A DNA stretch of 64,000 bases from NCBI GenBank assembly GCA_041860225.1, contig CP151794.1, positions 1,054,001-1,118,000 on the forward strand, written 5' to 3'. Position 1 is the stretch's first letter. Each line of letters opens with the position of its first letter. This document shows positions 8,002 to 16,979 of the stretch, piece after piece. This stretch comes from Magnimaribacter mokuoloeensis (GTDB lineage: Bacteria > Pseudomonadota > Gammaproteobacteria > Magnimaribacterales > Magnimaribacteraceae). Below the pieces are notes generated by a model. That model was not told where the DNA came from. It saw only the letters and a program-made list of their open reading frames with translations, and searched no databases. Both the position numbers and the translations under genes were made by a program.

Positions 8002-8221
8002 CTCTTTTTTTCCTCTTACCAGAAAAGAAAAGTATCTCTAAGAATATAGTGATCAATATTCCTATTAGGGTTGATAATAAAATGATTTGACCCAAACCTA
8101 TATCTAGATCAAAAAATAACAAGTCTAGCGAAACAATGTTCTGATTAAGCGATAAAAAGGTATATGAGTATATTGTCAATATAATGATAGATATAAGAAA
8201 TAAGATAGTTGAAAGACCCAT
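7994..8221 (-). CDS. LapA-domain (DUF1049) small membrane protein
   Basis: A 75-residue protein with two hydrophobic helices (about 2-22 and 40-68) separated by the NQNIVSLDLLFFDLDIG segment typical of LapA/YciS proteins, and a basic tail (SGKRKKRDE). In enterobacteria LapA acts with LapB in controlling LpxC turnover and LPS assembly. In many gammaproteobacteria it follows rpsA-ihfB; here it sits nearby between gmhA and pgi, one base after gmhA. No lapB is next to it. The family call rests on layout and the NxxxV/FDL pattern. Confidence 0.75.
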   Translation of the reverse strand: MGLSTILFLISIIILTIYSYTFLSLNQNIVSLDLLFFDLDIGLGQIILLSTLIGILITIFLEILFFSGKRKKRDE

Positions 8222-8222
8222 T

Positions 8223-8834
8223 TTATTCTCTGGTTAACCAGCCTTTTTCTAACAACGAATCTTCAATATATTGTAGTAAAGCATGTCCAGCAGTTATATG
8301 GCATTCTTGTATTCTTGCTGTTACTGAACTGGGAACAACGAAGGCCAAATCACAGTAAGAAAGAGCTTCCCCTCCTCCATTTCCAAGGAAACCTAAACAA
8401 AAAATCTTTCTGGCTTTTGCTTCTTTAAGGGTTTCAATTATGTTTTTTGAATTGCCAGAAGTGGTGATTGCTAACAAAGTATCACCTTTTGAAGACAGTG
8501 CAGAAAAAACTCTCTTAAATATATCGTCAGAACCATAATCATTTATACAGGCTGTGAGAGTAGAGGTATCTTGTGCTAATGAGAGGGCAGGAATACTCTG
8601 TCTGTTCACATCAGAGGTTAATCTCACTAAGAATTCTGCAGCTAAATGCTGCGCATCAGCGGCTGATCCACCATTACCACATAGAAGCAACTTTCCTCCA
8701 CCAGAAATAGAATCTGCAATAATATCTCCTGCATCTAGAAGAACTTTGTAAGAACTATCTTCAATTATCTGCTTCTTTACAGATATTGAATCTTCGAAAG
8801 TTTTTATTACTTTATCTCTAATCAGCTCTGACAT
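8223..8834 (-). CDS. gmhA: Phosphoheptose isomerase (GmhA-like SIS protein)
   Basis: Probable sedoheptulose-7-phosphate isomerase, first step of ADP-heptose synthesis for the LPS core. The 203-residue SIS-domain protein shows LLLCGNGGSAADAQHLAAEF, ITTSGNSKNI and ARIQECHITAGHAL; the Glu in AAEF and the His in QECH correspond to GmhA catalytic residues. DiaA, a close paralogue that regulates DnaA, is the main alternative, but the QExH motif favours an enzyme. A strong ribosome site (GAGAGGAATAA) precedes the ATG at 8834. It is followed at once by lapA, a gene also linked to LPS. Confidence 0.8.
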   Translation of the reverse strand: MSELIRDKVIKTFEDSISVKKQIIEDSSYKVLLDAGDIIADSISGGGKLLLCGNGGSAADAQHLAAEFLVRLTSDVNRQSIPALSLAQDTSTLTACINDYGSDDIFKRVFSALSSKGDTLLAITTSGNSKNIIETLKEAKARKIFCLGFLGNGGGEALSYCDLAFVVPSSVTARIQECHITAGHALLQYIEDSLLEKGWLTRE

Positions 8835-8875
8835 TTATTCCTCTCTACTTGAGGATACTATACAACTTCTTGTTT

Positions 8876-9154
8876 TTATTTGTTTAAAGATTGCTTTAAA
8901 TCTTTTGAGCTCCTGAAATATGGATGACTCTTTGCCTCTACAAGTACGGAAGTTCCTGTTTTGGGATTTCTAGATAGTCTTTCATCTCTAGTTCTGATTG
9001 AGAATGTACCGAAATTTCTAACCTCTACTCTATCTTTATTTGCAAGAGATTGTGTAATTAAGTTAAGAATCGAATTTAAAGACTTCTCGATATCATCCTT
9101 AGAAAATGAATTAGATTTATTTAATATGTTGCTTATAAGATCAGATTTATTCAT
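8876..9154 (-). CDS. ihfB: Integration host factor subunit beta
   Basis: DNA-bending HU/IHF-family protein, partner of IhfA in nucleoid structure and gene regulation. With start ATG 9154 it is 92 residues, close to the 94 of E. coli, beginning MNKSDLISNI and containing VEVRNFGTFSIRTRDERLSRNPKTG, the DNA-binding arm with the conserved Asn-Pro that intercalates DNA. The frame is open upstream to 9196, but that would extend into rpsA and has no family support. It overlaps the rpsA end by 8 bases; rpsA-ihfB is the usual gammaproteobacterial order. Confidence 0.95.
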   Translation of the reverse strand: MNKSDLISNILNKSNSFSKDDIEKSLNSILNLITQSLANKDRVEVRNFGTFSIRTRDERLSRNPKTGTSVLVEAKSHPYFRSSKDLKQSLNK

Positions 9155-10832
9155 CTTCTTTATCAGTATCTTGCATTTCTGCTTTGATAAGATCACCGAT
9201 ATTTGATTTTGTAGCTTCTTCTATTTCCTTGTTCTTAAGCGCATTATCTTTAAGGGCACTCTTTTCTTCTTGCTTTTCTAGAGCTCGAAGAGAAAGGATT
9301 ATCTCTCGGTCTTTTCGATTAATGTTAGCTATGACAACTTCAATTTCATTACCCTCTTCTAACGGCATGTCAGACATCGAGTTAGTGTAGTCTTTCATAG
9401 GAAGATATCCTCTTACACCATCGCTAAGCTCTAAATCCACCTTATCTTCAGTAGATCCAACTATAGTAGCTTTTACTCTAGAGCCTTTTTTATTGGACTC
9501 AGCGTAATCCCCAAAAGAATCAGATACAAGCTGTTTCATGCCTAACGAAATTCTCTCTCTATCTGCTTCAATTGACAGCACTAAAGCTTCAACTAAATCC
9601 CCTTTGTTTAAAGATCTTACCGATTCTTCGCTTTCATCCCATGAAATGTCAGATAGATGCACAAGTCCATCTATACCTCCTTGCAATTCAATAAATACAC
9701 CGAAGTCAGTGATAGATTTGATGGCTCCAGAGACTCTATCTCCCTCTTTGTGGGTATGTTCAAATACTTGCCAAGGATTTTCTTTCAATTGCTTAAGACC
9801 TAAAGAAATTCTTCTCTTCTCTTCATCCACTTCTAGGATCATTACTTCTACTTGATCTTTTAATTGAACTACCTTAGAAGGGTGAATATTCTTATTTGTC
9901 CAGTCAATCTCAGATACATGAACTAAACCTTCAACCCCTTGTTCTATCTCAGCAAAGAAACCATAGTCAGTAAGATTTGTTACTGTTGCCATAACCGAGG
10001 TATTTAGAGGGAATTTAGATTCTATGCCCACCCAAGGATCATCTATTAATTGCTTGATGCCTAGAGAAACCTTTTTTTCTTCAGCATCGTACTTAATTAT
10101 TTTTACATCAAGTTTCTCACCAATTTTAATTGCTTCAGAGGGATGATTAATTCTGCTCCAAGATATATCGGTTATATGCAGAAGACCATCTATTCCCCCT
10201 AGATCAACAAAAGCACCGTAGTCCGTTAAGTTCTTAACAACACCTTGTATAACTTGCCCTTCAGCTAGAGTTGAAAGTAACTTCTCCCTCTCTTCAGAGT
10301 TTACTTCTTGAAGTACTGCTTTTCTTGAAAGTACAACATTGTTTTTATCTTTGTCGAGTTTTATTACTTTGAACTCTTCGTAATTACCTACTAAATGCTC
10401 CAAATCTTTAGTAGGAATAACTTCAGCTAGAGAACCCGGAAGAAAGGCCTTGATGCCTTGAACATCTACAGTCATTCCACCTTTCACAGAACCAGTAATT
10501 AGCCCTTTGAGTATAGAATCTTGAGCGAGACAATCTTCGATTCTTTTCCATACCTCTTGCTTTATGGCCTTTTCTCTTGAAACACGAGTATTCCCATGAC
10601 CATCTTCAATGGCCTCTAATGTAAGTTGAACTTCATCACCAACTTCTAATTCAAGTTCGCCTGATTCGTTATAAAACTCGGAAACAGGAACGACTGCTTC
10701 AGATTTCAACCCTACGTGCACCACTACGTGGTTATCTAAAATGTCTATAACAATACCAGTCACAAGACTGCCTTGTTTCATAATTACGGTGCTTAGATTT
10801 TCATCTAATAATTGTTCAAAGCTCGCTGCCAT
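9147..10832 (-). CDS. rpsA: 30S ribosomal protein S1
   Basis: Binds mRNA on the 30S subunit and helps initiation on weakly structured or poor ribosome sites. 561 residues, near E. coli S1 (557), with six S1/OB repeats; recurring pieces are LTDYGAFVDLGGIDGLLHITDISW, VTNLTDYGFFAEIEQGVEGLVHVSEIDW-type blocks and ERISLGMKQL ends. The first two repeats are divergent, as usual, and bind the ribosome. The C-terminus is acidic and lysine rich. It sits between cmk (8 bases upstream) and ihfB. The many genes here with weak Shine-Dalgarno sequences would depend on S1. Confidence 0.97.
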   Translation of the reverse strand: MAASFEQLLDENLSTVIMKQGSLVTGIVIDILDNHVVVHVGLKSEAVVPVSEFYNESGELELEVGDEVQLTLEAIEDGHGNTRVSREKAIKQEVWKRIEDCLAQDSILKGLITGSVKGGMTVDVQGIKAFLPGSLAEVIPTKDLEHLVGNYEEFKVIKLDKDKNNVVLSRKAVLQEVNSEEREKLLSTLAEGQVIQGVVKNLTDYGAFVDLGGIDGLLHITDISWSRINHPSEAIKIGEKLDVKIIKYDAEEKKVSLGIKQLIDDPWVGIESKFPLNTSVMATVTNLTDYGFFAEIEQGVEGLVHVSEIDWTNKNIHPSKVVQLKDQVEVMILEVDEEKRRISLGLKQLKENPWQVFEHTHKEGDRVSGAIKSITDFGVFIELQGGIDGLVHLSDISWDESEESVRSLNKGDLVEALVLSIEADRERISLGMKQLVSDSFGDYAESNKKGSRVKATIVGSTEDKVDLELSDGVRGYLPMKDYTNSMSDMPLEEGNEIEVVIANINRKDREIILSLRALEKQEEKSALKDNALKNKEIEEATKSNIGDLIKAEMQDTDKEDE

Positions 10833-10840
10833 ATTCTTTT

Positions 10841-11515
10841 TTATAGGTAAGTTTTAATTTCCTTTACCACTCCTTCAGGGTTTAAATTACTCGTATCAAT
10901 TATCACAGAGTCTTCAGCAGGAATTAACGGAGAATGTTCTCTCTCAGTATCTTTTCTATCCCTCTCCTCTAACTCTTGCAAAAGGGAGCGCATGTTAACC
11001 TCCAAACCCTGTCTTTTCAACTGTGTTTGTCGTCTTTTGGCTCTTTCTTCTACTGAAGCAGTAAGGAAAATTTTGTGTTTTGCATCAGAAAAAATTACTG
11101 TCCCCATATCTCTGCCATCGGCTATTAGACCTGGAGCTTGCATAAAGTCCCTCTGACAAGGCTTAATGAAGTCTCTAATTATTGGCTCTGCAGCTAGATT
11201 AGAGGTTAATTTGGCTATCTCTTCAGTCCTAACTAAGGATGTTATATCTTTATTTTCAAATATAACTTTCACAGGTTCTCCAGGAATTCCAGGATCAAAT
11301 GAAACATGAAATCTTTGCTCAATTTCTTCTTTTTTTTCTTTGAAATCACTAAGAGAAATTTTGTTCTCTTGCATGAAATAAGCCAAGGTTCTGTACAATG
11401 CCCCACTATCTAAAATATTCCAAGATAGTTCTAGGGCTAGCATCTGAGCAATTGTGCCCTTACCCGCACCACTAGGACCATCTATTGTTATAACGGGAAT
11501 ATCTAAATCATTCAT
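10841..11515 (-). CDS. cmk: Cytidylate kinase
   Basis: Phosphorylates CMP and dCMP using ATP. The 224-residue protein has the Walker A loop IDGPSGAGKGT at residues 11-21, the DSGALYRTLAY substrate-binding segment, IADGRDMGTVIF, and a lid with RRQTQLKRQG. Its ATG overlaps the aroA stop (ATGA, 11515-11512). The position aroA-cmk-rpsA is the standard order of this supra-operon. Confidence 0.96.
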   Translation of the reverse strand: MNDLDIPVITIDGPSGAGKGTIAQMLALELSWNILDSGALYRTLAYFMQENKISLSDFKEKKEEIEQRFHVSFDPGIPGEPVKVIFENKDITSLVRTEEIAKLTSNLAAEPIIRDFIKPCQRDFMQAPGLIADGRDMGTVIFSDAKHKIFLTASVEERAKRRQTQLKRQGLEVNMRSLLQELEERDRKDTEREHSPLIPAEDSVIIDTSNLNPEGVVKEIKTYL

Positions 11516-12825
11516 GATTGCTCGATTTCAATCCCAATTTCTTTACAGGTATCAATAAAGTTGGGGTAAGAAGTATTTACATTCACGCAATCAAGCACTT
11601 TTACCTTGTTTTCAGATCTAAGAGAAGCAATCGCGCTTGCCATTGCTATCCTGTGATCTCCATAAGAACTGATATTTGTTGATTTTAATACCCCTTTAGG
11701 TCCCAGCCCATAAATTTTTATTCCGTCTTCTTCAAGATCATGCTTTACCCCAAATGACGACAATGCGTCGGCCATGGCTTGAAGGCGATCGCTCTCTTTA
11801 GTTCTTAGCTCCTTGGCATCTTTAACAATTGTTATACCGTCAGACAAAGCGGCAGCAATAAAAAAGACAGGCATCTCATCAATCATATTTGCCACTAAAT
11901 TTTTATTTAAAATAATGCCTTTTAGATTTGAGCTCTTAACTAAAATGTCTGCAGTGGGTTCTATGTTTTCAGTTTGATTGAAAAGTTGAATATTTGCACC
12001 CATATGCCTCAGAGCATGAAGGAGACCAATTCTTGTCTTATTGATACCAACATTCTTAATCAATAGTTCTGACTTGGGGCAAATCAAAGCTGCAAGAATA
12101 AAGAAGGATGCAGAGGAAAAGTCTCCACAAATACTTATATCGGTAGGATTGATGTAATCTACATTACTAATGTAAATAAGTTTTTTATCTTCGGAGTTTT
12201 CTATCTCTAGCGGTATTCCAAAATGTTCAAACATATTCTCGGTATGATCTCTAGTAACTGCACTTTCTTCTATCTTGGTTTCTCCTTCAGCATAGAGCGC
12301 AGAAAGCATAATACAAGACTTAACTTGAGCGCTTGCGACAGGGAGAGAGTAATTAATTGATTTAAGAGAGTCTGTTGGAGAAATTTCTAAGGGTAATGTT
12401 CCATTTTTTGAAGTTATCTTTGCTCCCATAGCTGTCAAAGGCTCAACTATTCTTTGCATAGGCCTGGAAGACAAAGAAGTATCTCCAATCAAAGTCGATA
12501 CAAATTTTTGCGCTGATAATATGCCAGAACATAACCTTATAGAGGTTCCTGAATTACCAAAGTCTAATGGTTTTTCAGGATCTTCTAGGCCCATTAAACC
12601 CTTGCCTTCAATAGAATAGATACCCTCTTTCTTGACAATGTTAATTCCCATATTGCGAAAAACATCTATGGTTGCAAGGCAGTCCTCGCCCTCCAATAAA
12701 CCTGAAATCTTGGATGTTCCTTCAGCTAAAGAAGATAAGATGATAGACCTGTGCGAAATAGATTTATCGCCAGGAACTGTTATCTCTCCTTTCAAGCTCT
12801 GTCCCCTTTTTATTAAAAAATCCAT
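11512..12825 (-). CDS. aroA: 3-phosphoshikimate 1-carboxyvinyltransferase (EPSP synthase)
   Basis: Joins shikimate-3-phosphate and phosphoenolpyruvate in the shikimate pathway; the target of glyphosate. 437 residues. Visible: PGDKSISHRSI with the substrate Lys, DFGNSGTSIRL, SSRPMQRI, the catalytic Asp in NMIDEMPVFF, and LRTKESDRLQ. The GNSGTSIR loop is unlike the GNAGTAMRP loop of E. coli and resembles non-enteric forms, which may alter inhibitor sensitivity (inference). It starts on the base after the tyrA stop (TAA then ATG), an abutment that recalls the fused tyrA-aroA gene of pseudomonads. Confidence 0.96.
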   Translation of the reverse strand: MDFLIKRGQSLKGEITVPGDKSISHRSIILSSLAEGTSKISGLLEGEDCLATIDVFRNMGINIVKKEGIYSIEGKGLMGLEDPEKPLDFGNSGTSIRLCSGILSAQKFVSTLIGDTSLSSRPMQRIVEPLTAMGAKITSKNGTLPLEISPTDSLKSINYSLPVASAQVKSCIMLSALYAEGETKIEESAVTRDHTENMFEHFGIPLEIENSEDKKLIYISNVDYINPTDISICGDFSSASFFILAALICPKSELLIKNVGINKTRIGLLHALRHMGANIQLFNQTENIEPTADILVKSSNLKGIILNKNLVANMIDEMPVFFIAAALSDGITIVKDAKELRTKESDRLQAMADALSSFGVKHDLEEDGIKIYGLGPKGVLKSTNISSYGDHRIAMASAIASLRSENKVKVLDCVNVNTSYPNFIDTCKEIGIEIEQS

Positions 12826-13701
12826 TTAATCATTCTCCAACGCACTGTCTCTTAAAGTTTTAGTATCTTTGAGAAATTCCACTATGGCCTCATCATCTTG
12901 TTGTTTAATTAGCTCCTTTAGTTCTTTTAAACTGAGTTCAAAATCCTCTATGGATTTTAAAATATTCTCATGATTAGATATGAAAATATCTTTCCACATA
13001 ATAGGATCGCTTGACGCTATTCTTGTATAGTCCTCTAAGCTCCCTCCAGAAAATTCAAAGGTCTTTTCATGCAACTCTCCAAAGAGACTTTGCATTAGAG
13101 CGTAAGATATTACATGAGGTAGATGGCTTGTTTTTGCAAAAATAGCGTCATGCTCTTTGCACGAAAGAATTTTAGTAGAAGATCCAAGCTCTTTCCAAAA
13201 GTCAGCAACTCTATCTATATGATAATCTTCATTTGTTTCATGTGGAGAGATTACGGTAATTCTGTCTACAAATAATGACTCTTTAGAATTTTCCAGTCCA
13301 CTTCTTTCAGAACCTGCAATTGGATGAGACAAGACAAAGCGATTTTTAATGTTCTCATGCTCTGAAATTAACAGTTCAAGGATTTGAGATTTAGTACTGA
13401 GGGTGTCTGTAAAAACTGCTTGTCTAGAAGGTTGCAAAGATAGAACTGATTCAAAAGCCTCATTAAAAGATAAAACAGGTGTGCAAAATATGATTAAAAT
13501 ATCTTCAAGCTCCTCAAGTGAATTTATGCTGTCATTTTTTACTAGAGAGTTTGTGTAGGCATTCTGTAAAATAGCCAAGTCTCTGTCTAATCCAAATACA
13601 TCACCAGAATAAGAGATATCTTTTAATCTTTTGGCTATTGACCCTCCTATTAGTCCTAATCCCACGATCAGGATATTTTTAAAACCTTCTTTATTATTCA
13701 T
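12826..13701 (-). CDS. tyrA: Prephenate dehydrogenase
   Basis: NAD(P)-dependent oxidation of prephenate (or arogenate) towards tyrosine. 291 residues with the nucleotide-binding motif IVGLGLIGGSIAK at 11-23, SHPIAGSERSG with the catalytic His, and KTSHLPHVISYAL. It has no chorismate-mutase domain, unlike enteric TyrA, and matches the monofunctional form of pseudomonads. It starts on the base after the hisC stop and ends on the base before aroA. Prephenate versus arogenate preference cannot be told from sequence. Confidence 0.94.
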   Translation of the reverse strand: MNNKEGFKNILIVGLGLIGGSIAKRLKDISYSGDVFGLDRDLAILQNAYTNSLVKNDSINSLEELEDILIIFCTPVLSFNEAFESVLSLQPSRQAVFTDTLSTKSQILELLISEHENIKNRFVLSHPIAGSERSGLENSKESLFVDRITVISPHETNEDYHIDRVADFWKELGSSTKILSCKEHDAIFAKTSHLPHVISYALMQSLFGELHEKTFEFSGGSLEDYTRIASSDPIMWKDIFISNHENILKSIEDFELSLKELKELIKQQDDEAIVEFLKDTKTLRDSALEND

Positions 13702-14814
13702 CTAGAGAAGAGTTGACTTAATCTTTTCTAAAAATGAAAGATTCTCTTCAGGTAAACCTACTGAAACTCTCAAATAATTTGGCATCTTGTAAACCGCGAG
13801 TGATCTCACAATAACGCCTTCCTTTAAAAGCTTATTGAATGCCTCTCTAGAGTCTTGTTTACAGTCAAAAGATATAAAATTACCCCTACTAGGAAGACAG
13901 TCAAACCCGAGAGACTCTAATTCTTTAAATAGCAGTTTCTTTTGCTCTAAATTCAGCTGAAGGCATTTATCTATAAAATCTTGATCTTCCAGAGCTTTTT
14001 CAGCGGCAAATAAGGCTAATGAGTTGGCATTGAATGGCTGTCTAACCCTGTTTAAGTAGTCAGCAATCTCTTTTGAAGAGACACAAAAACCTACTCGAAA
14101 TCCTGCAAGCCCATAAGCTTTTGAAAAACTTCGACTCATAATTAAATTAGGAAATCTATTTAAGACATCAAAATCTATATCCTTGGTTTCGAAAGAGGAA
14201 TAGTCAAAATAAGCTTGATCAAGCAAGACAATTATGTGTTCTGGAACCTTCTCTAGAAAAGCAATAAGCTTGTCGTATTCTATGAAAGATCCAGTTGGAT
14301 TATTAGGATTTGCTATGAAGATTAATTTAGTACTTTCTTCAATAGACTCAAGCATAAGGTCAAGGTCATGAGAGAAGTTCTTAGCAGGAACTTCTATACC
14401 TTTTGCTCCTACAGCTTTAACCACCAAAGGGTATACGGCAAAAGCATGCTCAGAATAAATAGCGCTATCATTCTGGCCATTATGGCCATTAGGGCTCAAA
14501 AATATTCTAGCAACGAACTCAATAATATCATTTGAGCCATTACCTATTGTTACTTGATTATCTTCAACATTGAACTTCCGAGCTATGGTTGACTTCAATC
14601 GGGTGGCATTTCCATCAGGGTATCTATGCGTCTCTTTCAGCACTGCTTCTATGGAATCTAATATTTTTGGACTAGGTCCCATGGGATTCTCGTTGCTGGC
14701 CAACTTAATTGCATTTTCAATGCCCAACTCTCTTTCCAGATCCTCGATTGGCTTACCTGGTTCATAAGGACTAAGGTCATCAATTCCTCTATTAACTAAT
14801 TCTTTTATATCCAT
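13702..14814 (-). CDS. hisC: Histidinol-phosphate / aromatic aminotransferase
   Basis: PLP-dependent class I/II aminotransferase of 370 residues. Seen: KLASNENPMGPSP near the N-terminus, ANPNNPTGS, and the PLP lysine in SRSFSKAYGLAGFRVG, with conserved Arg residues near the end (YLRVSVG). The family transaminates imidazole-acetol phosphate and can also act on phenylpyruvate and hydroxyphenylpyruvate. Here it lies between pheA and tyrA, as in pseudomonads, so aromatic amino acid synthesis is the likely main role. Two bases separate it from pheA. Confidence 0.92.
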   Translation of the reverse strand: MDIKELVNRGIDDLSPYEPGKPIEDLERELGIENAIKLASNENPMGPSPKILDSIEAVLKETHRYPDGNATRLKSTIARKFNVEDNQVTIGNGSNDIIEFVARIFLSPNGHNGQNDSAIYSEHAFAVYPLVVKAVGAKGIEVPAKNFSHDLDLMLESIEESTKLIFIANPNNPTGSFIEYDKLIAFLEKVPEHIIVLLDQAYFDYSSFETKDIDFDVLNRFPNLIMSRSFSKAYGLAGFRVGFCVSSKEIADYLNRVRQPFNANSLALFAAEKALEDQDFIDKCLQLNLEQKKLLFKELESLGFDCLPSRGNFISFDCKQDSREAFNKLLKEGVIVRSLAVYKMPNYLRVSVGLPEENLSFLEKIKSTLL

Positions 14815-14816
14815 GC

Positions 14817-15893
14817 CTATCCTAAAGATCTAGGGTAAGACCCTAATATTTTTAATTCAATATCTTTACTTTCCAAGCTAGAGACTAAGCTTAGTATTTT
14901 TTTGTCTTCTAAGTGCCCTTCAAAATCTATAAAGAATGAGTATTGCCATTTATTAATTTTTGAAGGTCTATAAGTAAGATGTGATAAATTTATATCTAAA
15001 GCATTAAAGGGCTCTAATAAAGAATAAAGCGCTCCTTCCTCATTCTTTGTGGTTGCCATGATTGATGTTTTATCCGCACTAGTCTGGCCAGCATCAATTT
15101 TGCCTATTGTTATAAATCTTGTTGTATTACTTGAATAATCTTCAATATTTCGATTTAAAATTTCCAATCCATATTTTGTTGCTGCTAGCTCGCCAGCGAT
15201 CGCAATAATTGAGTTATCTTCTGTAACATTAGAAGCTGCCTGTGCATTACTGCTGACACTTACCAACTTTACACCAGGACAATAAGATTCCAACCACTGT
15301 TTACATTGTCCGAGAGTTTGCTCATGAGCATGGATCTCAAAACCTTCTTTAGGCAGAGGTTTGTTATGACCAAGTAGATTATGATGGATCTCCATTTCAA
15401 TCTCGCCACAAATTTTTAAGTTAAACTCACTCAAGCAATCTAAGGTAGTGTTGACAGAACCTTCAGTCGAATTCTCTATTGGAACAATTCCATAATCAGA
15501 GGATCCATCTTCAACAGATTCAAAAATAGATCTAATGGTATCTTGTGGGGATTTATCTACTGATTTCCCAAATTGCCCTTCAAGAGCAGACTCTGAAAAT
15601 GTGCCTTCTGGACCTAGATAAGATAATGTAAAAGTTGATTCCGTTGAGCGACAGCTTGAAATAATCTCATTAAAAATATTTCTAATTTGATCTTGTTCTA
15701 ATGGACCTTCGTTCATCTCGGTCAATCTATTTAAAATAGAAGATTCTCTCGCAGGTTTGTATTTACTGCTATCTTGCTTAGCTTGACCAGCTTGTATCGC
15801 TAGCTTTGCTCTTTCACTTACAAGTGACAAAATTTGATTATCAATTGAATCAATTGAATCTCGAATATTTTTAAGGTCATCTTTTTTTAACAT
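14817..15893 (-). CDS. pheA: Bifunctional chorismate mutase / prephenate dehydratase (P-protein)
   Basis: Converts chorismate to prephenate and then phenylpyruvate. 358 residues: an AroQ chorismate mutase domain (about 1-90; IRDSIDSIDNQILSLVSERA), a prephenate dehydratase domain (about 95-270; YLGPEGTFSESAL, PIENSTEGSVNTTLD, NTTRFITIG) and a C-terminal ACT domain (about 280-358; EEGALYSLLEPFNALDINL). The ACT motif usually written ESRP is TYRPSK here, so feedback by phenylalanine may differ in detail. It follows serC by 6 bases in the aromatic supra-operon. Confidence 0.96.
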   Translation of the reverse strand: MLKKDDLKNIRDSIDSIDNQILSLVSERAKLAIQAGQAKQDSSKYKPARESSILNRLTEMNEGPLEQDQIRNIFNEIISSCRSTESTFTLSYLGPEGTFSESALEGQFGKSVDKSPQDTIRSIFESVEDGSSDYGIVPIENSTEGSVNTTLDCLSEFNLKICGEIEMEIHHNLLGHNKPLPKEGFEIHAHEQTLGQCKQWLESYCPGVKLVSVSSNAQAASNVTEDNSIIAIAGELAATKYGLEILNRNIEDYSSNTTRFITIGKIDAGQTSADKTSIMATTKNEEGALYSLLEPFNALDINLSHLTYRPSKINKWQYSFFIDFEGHLEDKKILSLVSSLESKDIELKILGSYPRSLG

Positions 15894-15899
15894 TACTCA

Positions 15900-16979
15900 T
15901 CAAGAATTTTCTTTAGAAAATACTTCCATAAAGTCCACAAGGGCATCTACCCCTTCCTCTGGAAGACCGTTATAAATGCTAGCCCTCATGCCTCCTACAG
16001 ACCTATGACCCTTTAAAGCCAATAATCCAGCTTCTTTGGATTGTTCTAGAAATTTATCATTTAGATCTTCATTGGCTAATAAAAAAGGTACATTCATAAT
16101 AGATCGATCTTCAGTATTTATATTGTTTCTGTAAAAGTTAGAACCATCTATATAGCTATACAATTTATCTGCTTTTCTGATATTGATCTTTGCAATTTCT
16201 TCAACTCCACCCAAAGATTTCAGCCACTTGAATACCTTACCTGCAACATACCAAGCAAAAGTTGGAGGCGTATTAGACATAGATTCACCTTCATGTATGA
16301 GGGTGTAATTCAAAAGATTTGGTGTTATTGGTTGAGGATTACCTAGTAAATCTTTTTTTATGATTACAAAGCCAAGACCAGAAGGGCCAATGTTTTTTTG
16401 TGCTCCACCATAAATCAAAGAAAATTTGCTCACATCGAGAGGCTCTGAAAGAATACCTGAAGAGTAATCTGCCACTATTGGTACTTCTGAATGTTCAATA
16501 GACCTCAAACATAAACCTCCAATGGTTTCGTTAGGAGTGTAATGTACATACGAAGAATTCTCAGAGAGCTTCCAAGACTCTTGTTTTGGAAAAAATCTGA
16601 ACTCTTCTTCCTCGGAAGAAGCTGCGATGTTGACATTGGTATATCTCTGAGCTTCCTTAATAGAGCGCTTGGCCCAGTGACCACTGTTAACATAATCTGC
16701 ATTGCCATCCTGAGTAGCCAGATTTAGAGGAACCATAGCATTTTGCATCGTTGCTCCTCCGTGGGTAAACAAGACTGCGAAATCTTCTGAGATAGATAAA
16801 AGATCCCTAAAATCCTGTTCTGCTTGTTTTGCAATCTCAATAAATTCTGGACTTCTATGGCTTATTTCCATCACAGAAAGACCCAGACCATTCCAGTCTA
16901 ATAATTCATCTTGGACTTCTTTTAAAACAGCTTCAGGCATAGTCGCTGGACCAGCGCCAAAATTATACTTCCTTGGCAT
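15900..16979 (-). CDS. serC: Phosphoserine aminotransferase
   Basis: PLP enzyme of serine synthesis that also acts in pyridoxal phosphate biosynthesis. 359 residues, with YNFGAGPATMPE at the start, the substrate loop SVMEISHRS, LFTHGGATMQNAMVP, and the PLP lysine in YGGAQKNIGPSGLG. C-terminal GHRSVGGMRASIYN is characteristic of SerC. The start overlaps the gyrA stop by one base. gyrA-serC-pheA is the standard neighbourhood in this group. Confidence 0.97.
   Translation of the reverse strand: MPRKYNFGAGPATMPEAVLKEVQDELLDWNGLGLSVMEISHRSPEFIEIAKQAEQDFRDLLSISEDFAVLFTHGGATMQNAMVPLNLATQDGNADYVNSGHWAKRSIKEAQRYTNVNIAASSEEEEFRFFPKQESWKLSENSSYVHYTPNETIGGLCLRSIEHSEVPIVADYSSGILSEPLDVSKFSLIYGGAQKNIGPSGLGFVIIKKDLLGNPQPITPNLLNYTLIHEGESMSNTPPTFAWYVAGKVFKWLKSLGGVEEIAKINIRKADKLYSYIDGSNFYRNNINTEDRSIMNVPFLLANEDLNDKFLEQSKEAGLLALKGHRSVGGMRASIYNGLPEEGVDALVDFMEVFSKENS

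Noticed and set aside
9538..9855. Plus-strand open frame of 105 codons
   Set aside because: It is antisense to the S1 repeats of rpsA; its Ser/Thr-rich translation is a by-product of that coding sequence.
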